Shown: piece by piece, positions 25,121-36,349 of the stretch
How the letters are laid out: each line of letters opens with the position of its first letter
Position numbering within the stretch: position 1 is the stretch's first letter
NCBI RefSeq assembly: GCF_028858725.1
Contig: NC_084764.1
Coordinates: forward strand, 20,077,501-20,141,500
Reading direction: 5' to 3'
Origin: Colius striatus
Lineage: Eukaryota; Chordata; Aves; Coliiformes; Coliidae
Length of the DNA stretch: 64,000 bases
Notes under the pieces: generated by a model
Seen by the model: only the letters and a program-made list of their open reading frames with translations
Databases searched by the model: none
What the model was told of the DNA's origin: nothing
Program-made: the position numbers and the translations under genes

Positions 25121-27110
25121 CACAGAATCTCACAGAATCACAGAATCTCAAGGGCTGGAAGGGATCTCCAAAGATCATCCAGTCCAATATCCCTGCCAGA
25201 GCAGGAACATCTAGATTAGGTTACACAGGAACTCATCCAGGTGGGTTTTGAATGTCTCCAGAGAAGGAGACTCCACAATCCATCTGGACAGCCTGTTCCA
25301 GTGATCTCTCACTCTCACAGTGAAGAAATGTTTCCCTGTGATTCTTTGGAACCTCTTATGTTCCAACTTGTACCCATTGTGCCCTGTCCTATCATTGGAC
25401 ATCATTGAGAACAGCCTGGCTCCATCCTCTTGACACCTACCCTTTACATATTTGTAAACATTAATGAGGTCACTTAGTCTCCTCCAAGCTAAAGAGGCCC
25501 AGCTCCCTCAGCCTTTCATTTATAAGGGAGATGCCCCACTCCCTTCATCATCTGTGTGGCCCTGCACTGAACTCTCTCCAGCAGCTCCCTGTCCTTCTTG
25601 AACTGAGGGGCCCAGAACTGGACACAATATTCCAGATGTGGTCTCACGAGAGCAGAGAGGGAGGAAAACCTCTCTCCACCTACTAACCACAGCCCTTCTA
25701 ACACATCCCAGGATGCCGCTGGCCTTCTTGGCCATGAGTGAATTATGGCTGGCTCATGGTCATCCTGCTGTCCATCAAGACCCACAGGTCCCTTTACCAT
25801 ACACTACTCTCTAACAGTTCATTCCCCAATCTGTACTGGTACATGGGGTTATTCTTTCCCAGATGCAAGACTCTACACTTGTCCCTGTTGAATTTCATTA
25901 GATTTCTCTTTGCCCAACACTCGAGTCTGTTCAGGTCTCATTGAATGGCAGCACAGCCTTCTGGTGTATCAGCCACTCCCCTCAGTTTCGTATCAGCAGC
26001 AAACTTGCTGACAGTGCCCTCTGTTCCCTCAGCAAGGTCATCAACGAATATATTGACCAGTACTGGTCCTAGCACCAATCCCTGAGGGATTTCACTAGAT
26101 ACAGGCCTCCACCTAGACCTTGCCTCACTGATCACAACTCTCTGCCTTCTTCCCTTCAACTAGATCACAATCCATCTCACTACCTGATCATCCAGCCCCC
26201 ACTTTCTCAGTTTTCCTGTGAGGATGCTATGGGAGACAGTGTCAAATGCTTTACTGAAATCAAGAGAAACCACATCCACTGCACTACCACCATCTACCCA
26301 CCTGGTTATGTCTTCATAAAAGGCTCTCAGGTTGGTCAAACATGACTTCCCTTTGGTAAAATCATGTTGACTGCTCTCAGTGACCTTCTTGTGCTTTAAA
26401 TGCCTGGAGACAGCACCTAAGATAAGTTGTTGCATCACCTTTCCAGGGATGGAGGTGAGGCTGACCGGTCTGTAGTTATCCAGATCCTCCTTCTTGCACT
26501 TTTTGAAGGCTGGAGTGACATTTGCTCTCCTCCAGTCCTCAGGCACCTCTCCTGTTCTCCATGACTTACTGAATATGATGGAGAGTGGTTTAGCAATGAC
26601 TTCTGTAGGCTCCCTCAGCACCTGTGGGTGCATCCCATCAGGGATCATGGATTTATGTACATTCAGATTGCTCAACTGATCCTTAACCCAATCCTCATTA
26701 ACCAAACAAAACTGCTCCTTTAACCTGACTTCCTCTGGAGTCTGGGGCTCCCAAGGACAGTCACCAGCAGTATACGCAGAGGCAAAGGTGGCATTCAGTA
26801 ACTCTGCCTTCTCTGTATCTTCTGTCACCAGGGCACCCACCTCATTCAACAGTGGGCCTGCATTGCCTCCAGTGTTAGTTTTGTCCACAATGTATTTACA
26901 GAAGCCCTTTTCGTTGTCCTTGACCTCCTTCGCAAGGTATAACTCCAACAAGGCTTTAGCTTTCCCAGTTGTCTCCCTGATGACAGTCATACTCATCCCA
27001 AGTGGCCAACCCTTCCTTCCATGATCTTTAGACTCTCTTCTTCCACTTGAGTTTGCCCTACAGTTCCCTGTTTATCCACATGGGCCTCTTGGCTCCCTTT
27101 CTTTATTTCT
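25121..27110 (-). mobile_element. CR1 LINE, ~2 kb, with decayed reverse transcriptase ORF2
   Basis: The plus strand starts with the antisense CR1 tail (repeated 'cacagaatct' units) and continues through most of the 3' half of ORF2 in reverse. On the minus strand 26996-26160 encodes the reverse transcriptase N-terminal and palm region, including the motif A stretch LDFSKAFD. An in-frame TAG (26162-26160) then breaks the ORF. The same frame continues at 26159-25938, where the catalytic motif normally read FADD is FAAD (alanine codon GCT at 25997-25995). Further stops and frameshifts follow toward the C-terminus. The 5' end, including ORF1 and the endonuclease, is missing. It cannot encode an active enzyme. 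It is the largest mobile element in the window. Confidence 0.93.
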
Positions 27111-30100
27111 TACCCACTAGGCTGCTCTGATCCTGAGCCTGGAAAAAGTGATGTTTGAATATCTTGGGCCCCTTTATCCTTTAACAACCTGTCCCATGGT
27201 ATGTCCCCTAGCATTGCTTGAAAATTTATAATACAATATGAGCCTTGAGAATATCTGGAATTCATTCTCAATGTAAGGCCAACATCTATGATTAAACTAG
27301 AACATTTTTGTTTATATATCCCATTAAAATTTTTCAGAGTCAAGGAATTTGCCACCAAGTTGTGGAAAAAATGGCTAATAATTCTCACTGATTAGGAGTC
27401 AGGATTCAGTTTCAAACTAGGTTTTATCTAGATATTGGACCATATTGAAAAGTGCCAGCTTACCTGAAGAGCCTTTTATAACCAAGCTTATGTTTACTGT
27501 GTTTTAACTTAGGGTGCTTCTTCAGTTTCTTTGGTAACCTAGAATAGACAGGACACCTACCCCAACCTTCATGCCACAGGATAATTGCCAAGCCTTCATC
27601 TTTCCTGTAGCTTTTGAATACTTCAACATGTTTTTTAAAATGGAGACATCAGAACAGTATTCCTGTAGCAGCTTGAAATTTCAGTGCACTCAAAATTCAA
27701 ATTTCAGTTGACAAAGGAACTCTAAAGTACCCCAAACTGAAAACAGTAATAAAGTCTAGGTTACTCTGAAGCATAACTAAAGTTAATTTTCAGTAGCCAA
27801 ACTTGAAGAGACAAATGTTAAAGTAGTCACAACCATATACATTGGTACTGTGGAAACTGGTTGCATAACTGGGTCTGAAGGTTACTCAGTGGTAAAATTA
27901 ATTCCTTGAGATTTTTATATTGGACATTAGTGATAAATTATTGGTTTAAAAAGAAAAGGTGGGGAAAGGAAAATATTCACACAATCTCAACCTTCAGTAG
28001 AAGGCAGGTAAACCAGGCACAGAGAAAATATTTGTGGTGGAGGCAGAACTTCAATGCTGAAGACAAATGATACTACTGGTGTGGCATCGTGAGGCCAATG
28101 TAGGGGAAGTAAAGGGAAGAGCTGAGTAAAACCAGTCATCTCTGCCTTTTAATTGTATGTGCAAATAACAAAGAAGAACATTTCATAACATGGTGCTCTC
28201 TGGAAGCAACTGGGAAATGGAAGTGATCAGGAGAAGCCCTCACAGCTAGCAGCAGCAGATGCATTTTCTGAAGTGTGATGGCAAAGCAATCATCAGGGAT
28301 GATACTGTGTTTTGCAGAGAGCAGATGTATCCAATTAGGAACTCTACGTGAATGCACACAAGCAACAGAAATCAACAGCTTCCAGAAAAGCACTGCACTA
28401 TGTACTGGGCACCTTTCTGTACCAGGCTGCAGCATTTTCAGAGGCATTTATCTGGCGATGTTGGAAAATCATGAGCATAAGTGATGGGCATAGAAGATAT
28501 CCAAGACAGGATATCAATCTTGGAGAATGGCTATGGAAAGACAACAGAAAAAATAAGTAAAAGTCATTATATAGGTTTTATGAAAACAGAAGTTAATACA
28601 AATAGTCCTCTATCTGAGTGAAAATGCAACAGACAGCAGGGATCTTCAGACAGATACAGAGAAATATCAGTGGTATATTGTCTTCTCAATTGCCCCTTTA
28701 TCAAAGCTAGAGAACATGATTTACTTAAATACTTGTAGCACGTATGGGGTAAGGCATGCAAACACTCCAACATAGCACTAATATACTGAAATTAAACTAT
28801 GTAATTAATATGTAGTTACATAAATCAATCTCTTGTATCAAAATAAGGATTTTTTCCTCTCCAGATCAATACTTTCTATATATTTTTAAGTCACTATATT
28901 TATGATTTAGTAAAATCATTCTTAGTGAAGCCATTATATCATGACATCATTAACTTAGTACCGAATCTCCCATCCATCCACAACTGGAAAATAAAGAGGT
29001 CAGAGAAAAACTGCATTCCTATCATTAAAAGTCTGATACTTTCTTGCAATGAATATTGCAAAGCAAAATACTCAAATACTCAAATCATTTTTGTCTTCAG
29101 GAATGCTGTGTACTAGTGAGTGGGACTCTTCTGCTTGTCAGATGCCCCTTAGGAATTTGACTAACTACTTTAAAGCAGTATGGACAGTCTGATGGAAATG
29201 CACCCTCCATGCTCCAGAACTAGTGAGGAGATTTCCTCTTTTCATTGTTGTTACAGGCTTGTTCTATATCTTTTCCCATTTCTCTCTGTTCCTGATCTCT
29301 TTTAAAGTAACCCTCACCCAGAAACAAATTGTGTCAGATTCTGAAGAGGATATTTAACTCTCAAGTTTAAGCATTAGATGGAGCAAAGGCTTATGAAGAA
29401 GTAACTAATATGACACAGTCTCTAAATTATTTGGTCTCCTTTTGATCTGGAAAACAGTCTGAGACCTGTGGATGTCTGAAACGGACTTATTTTCCATTTT
29501 GGTCCTAAATATCAAGAAAGGTACAGCTCTGCTCTTCTGGAGAGGAGATCTATCTTTGAAGGGTACATTTCCGACACACTTCATGACTCCTTTTAAGTAG
29601 GAGTGTAGAAAATAGGGTGACAACTGGGACAACTGCCAACATCCTCAGTCTGGAGAGCTGATTGCCTTCACTGTCCAGAATTAAATTGTAAGACCAAATA
29701 AGATGAAAAATAAACTTGATCTCATAGCTCAGTTGTCTATTCTTAGTGTCAGTCAGAGATCTCTCATCCCAATTAAGCTTTGTAGATATGTAAGTGATTT
29801 TTTATCATATCAATAATGTTGGTTACTGCTGATTCAAGCTACTTCACTCCTGCACGATATTTGAGCAGAGCTTTATGCTTGAGGAACATAAATCAACTTC
29901 TCTGTTGCGTGCAACTCTGCATCAACTGCTTCCTTTCCCACAGGAAGTTCCCCTTTAACTAAGATGCATTAGAAGCCTCATGGAAGTTACATGAGGTTCC
30001 TGAGGTTCTTCTATCAATGCTGATGCTGGTGACACTTGACTCTTTCTGATTTTGAGGCTTGTACTGAGGCTTGGGAAGGGCTGGACATCACTTGTTTCTG

Positions 30101-30360
30101 AAAGCAAAGTGAACTAAGCGTTCATCCCTAACATTAGATGAGCTCTGACCAAGGGTGGAAGGCTAACTGCTATGAAGCGCTACTAGGTAACGGGGGCTAA
30201 AAAGTCCGAAGAATTTCCACAGACCTGACTTGAATTTAGTTAACAACCACAATCTAGATGGTTATTAACTCAGACATATGTCCTTCCTGTGAGGCTCTCA
30301 GAAGTCTTTTCCAAGTCAGTGATAAGAGATTTTTTTTGTTTTGGTGCATAGCAGAGTTCT
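27111..30360. other. Gene-free non-coding DNA
   Basis: No coding or RNA gene recognised. The composition is uniform and AT-rich, and short open frames lack domains. Confidence 0.5.
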
Positions 30361-30800
30361 GCTTGTGGAGTGATGTTTTTCACCTGCTGCAATTTTTAAA
30401 ATGTACAGTGTATGCATCCAAAAATTAACGATGGGCACCCGTTGGCAGGAGCATGCTTAACTTCTTCATAAATTATTGCAAAGATGCTCAATCATATGCT
30501 CTTTCAGAACTATTGTCTGTTTTTTTCGGATGCAGTCTAATGATTTGGTTTAATGCCTCGGTTCTGAGTTAACAAATGTGTCCAGGGGCTCCCACTGAAA
30601 CCAGGCTGGGCCTTTGCAAAGTCAACAGTTTGTTTATTGACTGAGAATAAAGCACCCCGGGAAGCTGTTTGAAGATGTTAGCAATGCTCTGCATTAGCTG
30701 AAGATGGCATTTAGGTCTTGATCATGGTGTGTTTATTCATCAGTTTCAGTGAAATCACAGGCATATCTGCAGGGTGAAGGTAACAGTGAGACCTGGTGAA
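30361..30800. promoter_or_regulatory. Candidate conserved non-coding element downstream of NKX2-8
   Basis: This unique block about 2.5-3 kb past the 3' end of NKX2-8 has balanced composition with retained CpGs ('ttaacgatgggcacccgttgg', 'ttttttcggatgcag') and AT-rich homeodomain- and forkhead-like cores ('gtttgtttattgac', 'gtgtttattcatc'). There is no transposon resemblance and no open frame of note. Inference from texture only. Confidence 0.35.
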
Positions 30801-33184
30801 GCAAAAGAAAAGAAGAAAGGGCAGAGACTGTGTATACATTCACCCTTTTGAGGAGGAGAAAAAACCTCAAACCAATAACTAAGATGATGTGCCTTAATAA
30901 AACCCAAGGCAAAGCAGCAGAGAATACACTGAAAGGCAGTAAGTTACTTTTGCCTCAAAGCCATTATCATCATTTGTTAAGATGTATCTCCTAGATACAG
31001 CTTAACCACTGGTAGGGGTAACAAATCAATTTTTCTTCAAATACACTTAAAGTTTATACAGACTGATTTGTTTCTGTCGGGAAAAAGAATACTTTCAATT
31101 CCACCCTATCTTCTTCACAAGACTTTCCCTTTTTACTGTAAATCTCCGTAGTCTATTGAATTGACTCATTATTTAATACATTACTCTTTCTACGTGAACG
31201 TACTGTATAAAGAGGGCTGCTTTTCTCAGTACCTGAACCTGACTTTTCCATCCTCCTTGCATCGCTGTTGCAGTGACCTCCCCTCAGCCTGGAAGAACAC
31301 AACTTCAGCCTTTGTCCAGGTGTGACCCAGGCGTCACACCTTTTCCACTCCTGGGCTGGATAAAAAGTAAAGCTCACAAACCACAAGTTTTGCATCAAAA
31401 AAACAGGGAAGGAGCTGGTTATGAACAATAATTCATAAAAGCAGTAATATATAATGAGGACCACCTATTTTACAGATCCTTCCTATGGTCATGTATAGGC
31501 TCCAGGACAGGAGAGCAGCTCAGATAACCAAGGACCCAGAGAGGGAGCTTTCCAGGCAGGATGCTGCCAAATCAACTCTCCGCAAGATAACGGAGGAAAA
31601 TTTGGGCTTGAGAAAGAGGGGTCTTCTCCTTTTGCCTTTGTTTCTGTTTCTAATGCCGATATCATACTATTTCCACTGCTGATCCTGCTGCATAATTGAG
31701 TCATAAAGATTAAAATGGAGAGCAGAATGTGTATTTTTAAAACTAGATACAACAAAGTCAACTGCTTGAAGCCTGGGTCCCTTCTCCCTCTATCCCTCCT
31801 CAGCTTCCAGCAATCATTTATTATAAAAGGGTTTTATGATACAAATTTGATAATCTCCCATACACATTGGCACTGTTCTAATTGGAGTTGTAAGCCCATA
31901 AAATTCAAGTCCTTTGTTTTCATGAAGGCCACAAGGTTTTAAAAGATACTATTGTACCGCCTAAAACCCATAAAATTGTCACTAGGGACTGATTAAACAG
32001 TCCTGAATTGAAACAGTGCGGATTTTGTCTAGGTCCTTTTCACGCACAACAATGCTCTTTTCAACTCCCAAGACAAAAGGAGGTTTAAGGAGCGATTCTT
32101 TGGGAGATTCTTCTAAGATAACCCCATCCATATGGGAGACAAGGTGGCCAGCAGCTGAGACCAAAAAAAAAAAAAAAAAAGAAAGAAAGAAAAAAAGAAA
32201 AAAAAAATCAGTGGCAGGAGGAAAAATAAAGGGAGGGGGAAAGACGACGAAAAAACAAATCCCAGGTGACATAGAGGCTGCATTTCCCCGAGTCCCTCCC
32301 GCACATCCCTGCAGCCTGGTCCGCTTTGCATCTCCCCTTCGGCAAATGCTGCCTGTACAAACAGGGAAGGAGATGCAGGTGAGAGGACCAGCGACGCTCC
32401 ATCCTCCCCGACCTGCCCTCCCTTGCAGCTTGGTCTGATGTTCACTCACGGAGGCTTCGGTGGAGGGGCCGAAGCCTAGGGTAAGGAGGGGAGCGGCACG
32501 ATGCCTCCGCCGCTGCTGGGCACGGGAACAAAAGCACTCATGGGAACTCCCAGCCGCGACGGCGGTACCTCGTAGCCCCGCTCCCCAAGGCCTCCCCGAG
32601 ATATGTAGGCAAGCACAACATATCTCAGGGGCACACCAGGTCCGAAGTAATCCGTTTCCAAGGGGCAAAATAAATCCCCAAACAGCTTTTGCTCGTCTCT
32701 CGTTCTTCGACGGCGTTTCCTCGGCTGGCAGGTTGGCTCCATCAGATCCTATGGGGTCTTTGCCCCCAGACACTCACTCCCCGTTCTTGCTCTGAGGCTC
32801 CCGTCGGAGGGATGGAGGTCTGCATTTCAGAGACATGGGTTCGTTTGAGGGGTTTTTTTCTAAGGGTTTTTCCGCATTGGCGGCTCCTAGGACAATTATA
32901 TGATTCCCCCCTCCCCCGAAGCATTTCAAAACACTGGGCGTTACAAGGCATCACTGTTTTCTCTTGGCGCCCTTTCCCTGGTCGATCCTTAGAACAGACA
33001 CAGGTTATTGGGAAGATTTGCTTAATTCTGGATCCCACTTTAGCACCTCTAAAAACGAACTTCAGCTCCACCAGAACCGGCACCCGCAACGAAAATTGAG
33101 GGAGCCTCAAGGGACGAGGGGCCGCGGGACGACGCTGCCCACGGGAAATAGCATCAGGTTTGCGGCGAGATGATTATAGAAAAC
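30801..33184. other. Non-coding DNA leading into the CpG-rich domain
   Basis: CpG density rises from about 32270. The open frames on both strands here (up to 263 codons) run through an A-rich tract at 32163-32207, which encodes Phe or Lys runs. They have no domain and overlap one another, so they are artefacts of GC-rich, stop-poor DNA. The region could hold a distal 3' UTR or a non-coding transcript, but nothing shows this directly. Confidence 0.5.
32163..32207 (+). repeat. A-rich low-complexity tract
   Basis: A18 is followed by GAAAG/AAAAAG repeats. Confidence 0.9.
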
Positions 33185-33362
33185 TTTATTCGCCGTTTAC
33201 CGGTGCATGGGGATAAGACAAATGAACTTGACATTCCGATGGCGCGATCAAGACAGGTGTTTAAGCGCCTGTGGCACAGGAAGTAATCCGTCGCAAAAGC
33301 CCCGATGACCAAAAATATGCCTCTTTGCCGGGAAAAATTTATTAGTCAAATATCATTTTATT
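33185..33362 (-). terminator. NKX2-8: Probable NKX2-8 polyadenylation signals
   Basis: On the minus strand canonical AATAAA hexamers occur at 33362-33357 and 33343-33338, about 335-355 nt after the stop codon, and again at 33190-33185. The first pair lies 14 bp apart in an AT-rich stretch and is the likeliest 3' end. Use of the distal signal would give a 3' UTR of about 520 nt. Cleavage sites are not known. Confidence 0.6.
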
Positions 33363-33449
33363 AGTCACTGGAAAGATTAGCTATTTTTAAAGAAACTAGG
33401 TCGCTAGGATTTTTTTGTTTGTTTGTTTAACAAGGAATGTCTGGAAGAG

Positions 33450-34560
33450 AAGCAGGGGGAGCGAGGGTTTTACAGAGTTAGAGCCGCACCCGCCGTGCGC
33501 GCCCGCATCTCGGGTGAGCCCAGCGGCGGGACGGCAGGACGGCCCACGCGAGGCCGGCCTGTCCGCTGCCGCCCCGCAGCCGCCTCCGCCTCACGGCCCT
33601 TCGCCGGCGCCTTCGGGGCGCCGGGAGCCTGTGGCTGGGGCGGGCCTGCCTGCGCCCGTGGCATGAGTCCGGCCCCGGAGGGCGAAGCGCCGCCATCACC
33701 AGCCCCAGGAGACGACGGCGGGGTGCGCTAAGTGCTGGTAAGCGGGAAAGACGCCGAGGGCGGCGGCGGAGGCGGGCGGGCAGGCTCGGTAGCCCGGCAG
33801 GGCCAGTGCAGCTTGCGCACTGCAGCCGGCCAGGGCGCAGCCCATCTTGGGGCGGGCAGCGGGCGGCGGGGGGCTGGCGGGGCAGCCGCGGCAGGGCTCC
33901 CCGTCCCGCACCAGCACCGGCACCACTACCCGGCGCAGCAGAGCCGGCGGGCGCGGCGAGGGGCTGCCGGGACCCTCGCTTCGCGCCCGCTTCATCTTAT
34001 ATCGGTGGTTTTGGAACCAGATCTTCACCTGAGTGGGGGTGAGGCTGAGCAGCCGGGCCAGCTGCTCCCGCTCCGGCGCCGAGAGGTACCGCTGCTGCCG
34101 GAACCGCCGCTCCAGCTCTAGCGTCTGCGCCTTGGAGAAGAGCACCCGCCGCTTCTTCTTCTTCTCCTCGGCCTCCGAACCGTGGGCAGGAAGCGACCTT
34201 TGGGTGGAGTCGGGCAAGCTCAGCTCCGGGCCACTCTCGTCGGAAGCTGGGGACAGCGAGGGGGTTAGAGAGAGGGGGTGGCCGGGGTACGGGGTAGAGC
34301 CTCCGAGGACGCGCGGCGGGCCGTCGAGAGCCGAAACGCCCCGTCTGTTTACTGGGCCGGACTAATCCCAACAGTCAACAAGAGATGTGAGCTAACCCCT
34401 CGAATGCATTAAACCTAACCCTCAGGACGGAGCGAGTTTTTTTTCACCTGCAGGGTAGCAGCTCGGCCCCGGCGTCGATCCCCTAAACGGGCACGGCGGC
34501 TTGGCCGCGCACAGCCCGGAGGCAGGCGCGCTGACAGCGTTTGTGCTCGTTCGATGCTAA
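33450..34560. other. CpG island over NKX2-8 exon 2 and 3' UTR
   Basis: Dense CpG and high GC cover the last exon, part of the 3' UTR and the 3' part of the intron. The high GC leaves few stops, which explains the overlapping open frames on both strands. CpG islands covering whole genes are usual at developmental homeobox loci. Confidence 0.75.
33696..34246 (-). CDS. NKX2-8: NKX2-8 coding exon 2 (homeodomain exon)
   Basis: The acceptor is pyrimidine-rich and ends CCCCAG (34252-34247). The exon opens with two bases that complete the split serine codon and gives [16 protein letters not shown], matching the human junction. It carries the whole homeodomain, preceded by an acidic-to-basic stretch ([10 protein letters not shown]) and followed by the NK2-specific domain and a Pro/Ala-rich linker. 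It ends at TGA (33698-33696). An open frame from an upstream TTG at 34217 is only the internal part of this exon, not a separate start. Confidence 0.96.
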
Positions 34561-35379
34561 CAATATGGGGATGACCTTTCATTACTACTTTTCTCCAGCC
34601 ACTCGATAACCTTAATATTTAACTCATCCCGATTGGACTCCTGCATCCATCCAAAGAGCAGTCGCCACTCACTTAGCACGGCTTAGCCGTGCGCGGTAAG
34701 AGCCGTGGGCTGCACAGCGGCCCCGTCAGCCGGCGGCAGCTCGGGGAGGCGCGGCGCTGGGTGTGTGCTTAGCCCTTCCTCCACTGCGCCTGGCGGGACC
34801 TGAAAGTCCTCCGGCACCAACCGGTAGGACTTTGTTGCAACAGTGAAACGGAGGACAAAACAAACAAACAAACAAAAACCCAACAGAATCCGGTAAGAGA
34901 GCTTAAATGATAAGCGCAGAGAGAAGGGCGGACACAACCCGAGGTTTTGTTTTCAGCTATAGCTGGGAACATGCACGGACCTACAGAAAAAAAAAATCTT
35001 TTCTCTCTTAAACTCATGTCCGGGATGCTCCTGTTGTTTCATTGTTGCAATTCAGTAATATTCTATAAAATTCCCAGCCTGGATTCCCCCGCTTCTGTAG
35101 GCTACACGAGCTGACGATTCACTTCTTCTCATCCTCCTCAAAAGAGGGGAGGAGGACAACAAATAAAAGATAGTTGTGCGGAGACGGCGAATTCCTGGCC
35201 GTTTCATACTCACAGGGATAGTGATTTCTGTCTGTTTCTATCCATCCCCGGTACGGCGAGCCGATGTAGTTCTCCGATGAATGGTGATGGTCAGAGGCTT
35301 GCTTTATGCTATTAGCATCCTGCTCTGGTAAATCCAAAATGCTCCTCACCGTAAAACTGATCCTGCCAGATGTGGCCAT
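33696..35379 (-). CDS. NKX2-8: NK2-class homeobox transcription factor NKX2-8 (two exons, spliced)
   Basis: Spliced CDS of 238 residues, join(35379-35214, 34246-33696); the human protein has about 239. Seen: an N-terminal TN/eh1 repressor motif (residues 7-21, [15 protein letters not shown]); a homeodomain at 85-144 with W48, F49, N51 and the NK2 hallmark Tyr54 (residues 132, 133, 135, 138); an NK2-specific domain at about 159-174 ([14 protein letters not shown]); and a C-terminus ending in VSWGW. The start ATG (35379) has a good context (CTACCATGG) and opens the family's usual MATSGR. NKX2-8 rather than NKX2-2 or NKX2-1 is indicated by that N-terminus, the SSDES junction and the [12 protein letters not shown] tail. 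Family knowledge: a nuclear DNA-binding regulator that binds T(C/T)AAGTG sites, is expressed in ventral neural tube and pharyngeal/cardiac tissue and responds to Hedgehog. Odd: serine at homeodomain position 39 (residue 123), where the paralogues I know have arginine. It lies in a gene-poor domain; NKX2-1 and PAX9 are expected outside the window. Confidence 0.96.
34247..35213 (-). other. NKX2-8: NKX2-8 intron (967 bp)
   Basis: The donor is CCCT|GTGAGT and the acceptor CCCCAG|CT, both consensus, phase 1. The middle (about 34550-34650) is AT-rich with 'ctttcattactac' and 'aaccttaatatttaactcatcc' inside otherwise GC-rich DNA, a texture suggesting a conserved intronic element. An (AAAC)n stretch lies at about 34859-34876. 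Confidence 0.9.
35214..35379 (-). CDS. NKX2-8: NKX2-8 coding exon 1 (TN domain)
   Basis: It encodes residues 1-55 plus one base. The TN motif, which recruits Groucho/TLE co-repressors in this family, lies at residues 7-21. After it comes a His/Ser-rich linker ([10 protein letters not shown]) and ETDRNHYP immediately before the donor. The open frame reads on past the donor into the intron, but the perfect splice site and the homology of the next exon decide the end. Confidence 0.95.
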
Positions 35380-35469
35380 GGTAGGTTGTGCACAACCCCT
35401 TAAAAAATATGGTCCTAAAGCCCCGAACACACTCCCTTAAAAGCTGCGAGGAAAGGTCTGCTCACCCAG

Positions 35470-35517
35470 TTACTGGGGAATCTCCCAGCTCAAGAGGACC
35501 TTCCCTTCCATCGCCAT
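35470..35517 (-). other. Upstream ORF (15 codons) in the NKX2-8 leader
   Basis: Two in-frame ATGs (35517 and 35511; the second has G at -3 and G at +4) open a 15-codon frame ending at TAA 35472-35470, about 90 nt before the main start. It would be translated only if transcription begins upstream of it, as the TATA position suggests. A conserved uORF would reduce translation of the main frame; conservation is not known. Confidence 0.45.
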
Positions 35518-35557
35518 CTAACCCCAAATATTAGTGTCGTTTACAGAGGTGTCCTGT

Positions 35558-35567
35558 TTTATATAAA
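35558..35567 (-). promoter_or_regulatory. NKX2-8: Probable TATA box of NKX2-8
   Basis: TTTATATAAA stands about 180 bp upstream of the start codon on the minus strand, inside moderately GC-rich DNA. Initiation about 25-30 bp downstream would start the mRNA near 35530-35535 and give a leader of about 150 nt. The 10-mer is its own reverse complement, so orientation is inferred from the gene. Confidence 0.5.
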
Positions 35568-35640
35568 CAGTCCTCCCCACTGCAAACACTGCCTGCTTTC
35601 AAACCGTCCCTGTCTATAGGATGCTAAGTACCTGAATTAG

Positions 35641-35647
35641 TCAAGTG
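35641..35647 (+). promoter_or_regulatory. NK2-type binding motif near the NKX2-8 promoter
   Basis: TCAAGTG is the consensus core for NK2 homeodomains and lies about 75 bp upstream of the TATA box. It could allow auto- or cross-regulation by NKX2 factors. Several such 7-mers are expected by chance in a window of this size. Confidence 0.3.
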
Positions 35648-35970
35648 CTAAAGCCCTAATGGGAGTAGGTGTAACCCCCCCCTCCCCGTTCCGCCACCCC
35701 CATGAGAGAATAACCCGTTACCTCCCAAAGACAGCAGGAAACAGGCTTCACCATTACATATTCTGTCTGATTAGCCAAAAGTGGGGACAGATAATGGTAA
35801 TTGTTAGCAGTGAATAACATCTTGGGTGGCATGTGGATGACCAACAACCACCCCCCTCCATCCGCCACCAAAGCCACCAGCGTCCCTTCTATCCGTAGAC
35901 AAAGTGAATCCTCCCAGGACATCCGCAGGGCCTGCCGAGAGCCCCCTCCCAGTTTCTCCTTCTTTATTGA

Positions 35971-35984
35971 CCCCCCCCCCCCCC
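35971..35984. repeat. Poly(C) tract, 14 C
   Basis: An uninterrupted C run in pyrimidine-rich sequence. Confidence 0.9.
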
Positions 35985-36349
35985 TTCTCTCTTTAAACCT
36001 GGAAGGAATTTAAGTAGTTATTTGTTTTATTTCCCCGGGCTGTTTGCCGTGCTACCTCCCATTCTCCCGCTCGCCATTGGCAGGTTTTCTACCCTCAACG
36101 GGGGATTTTTCACACCTCGGCTGAGCTCTCGGCAGGGCAGGCTGGCGGGTGTGTGCGCTGAGGGGATGGAATCTTCGGGTTGAGGGATTTTTGTTTGCCT
36201 CTCCTGGGCATGATGGATGGAAGGTGCACCTTTCTCTCAAGCAGGGTGATGGCATGAGCTTGGCTAGGGAAACGCGGGGAGCCAAACACATTCGTTCCAT
36301 AAAGACAAGAGTCGGAAGCAGGGGCGAGCGAGATTTTTTTAGCACCATT

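Noticed and set aside
31982..32773. 263-codon minus-strand open frame
   Set aside because: It contains a Phe-rich run from the A-rich tract at 32163-32207, has no recognisable domain and overlaps several competing frames in CpG-rich sequence.
33732..34121. 129-codon plus-strand frame opposite NKX2-8 exon 2
   Set aside because: It is the antisense shadow of the homeodomain exon in GC-rich DNA.
33997..34371. Possible alternative NKX2-8 exon in another frame
   Set aside because: It reads the homeodomain region out of frame and crosses the consensus acceptor at 34247; the spliced frame is clearly the right one.
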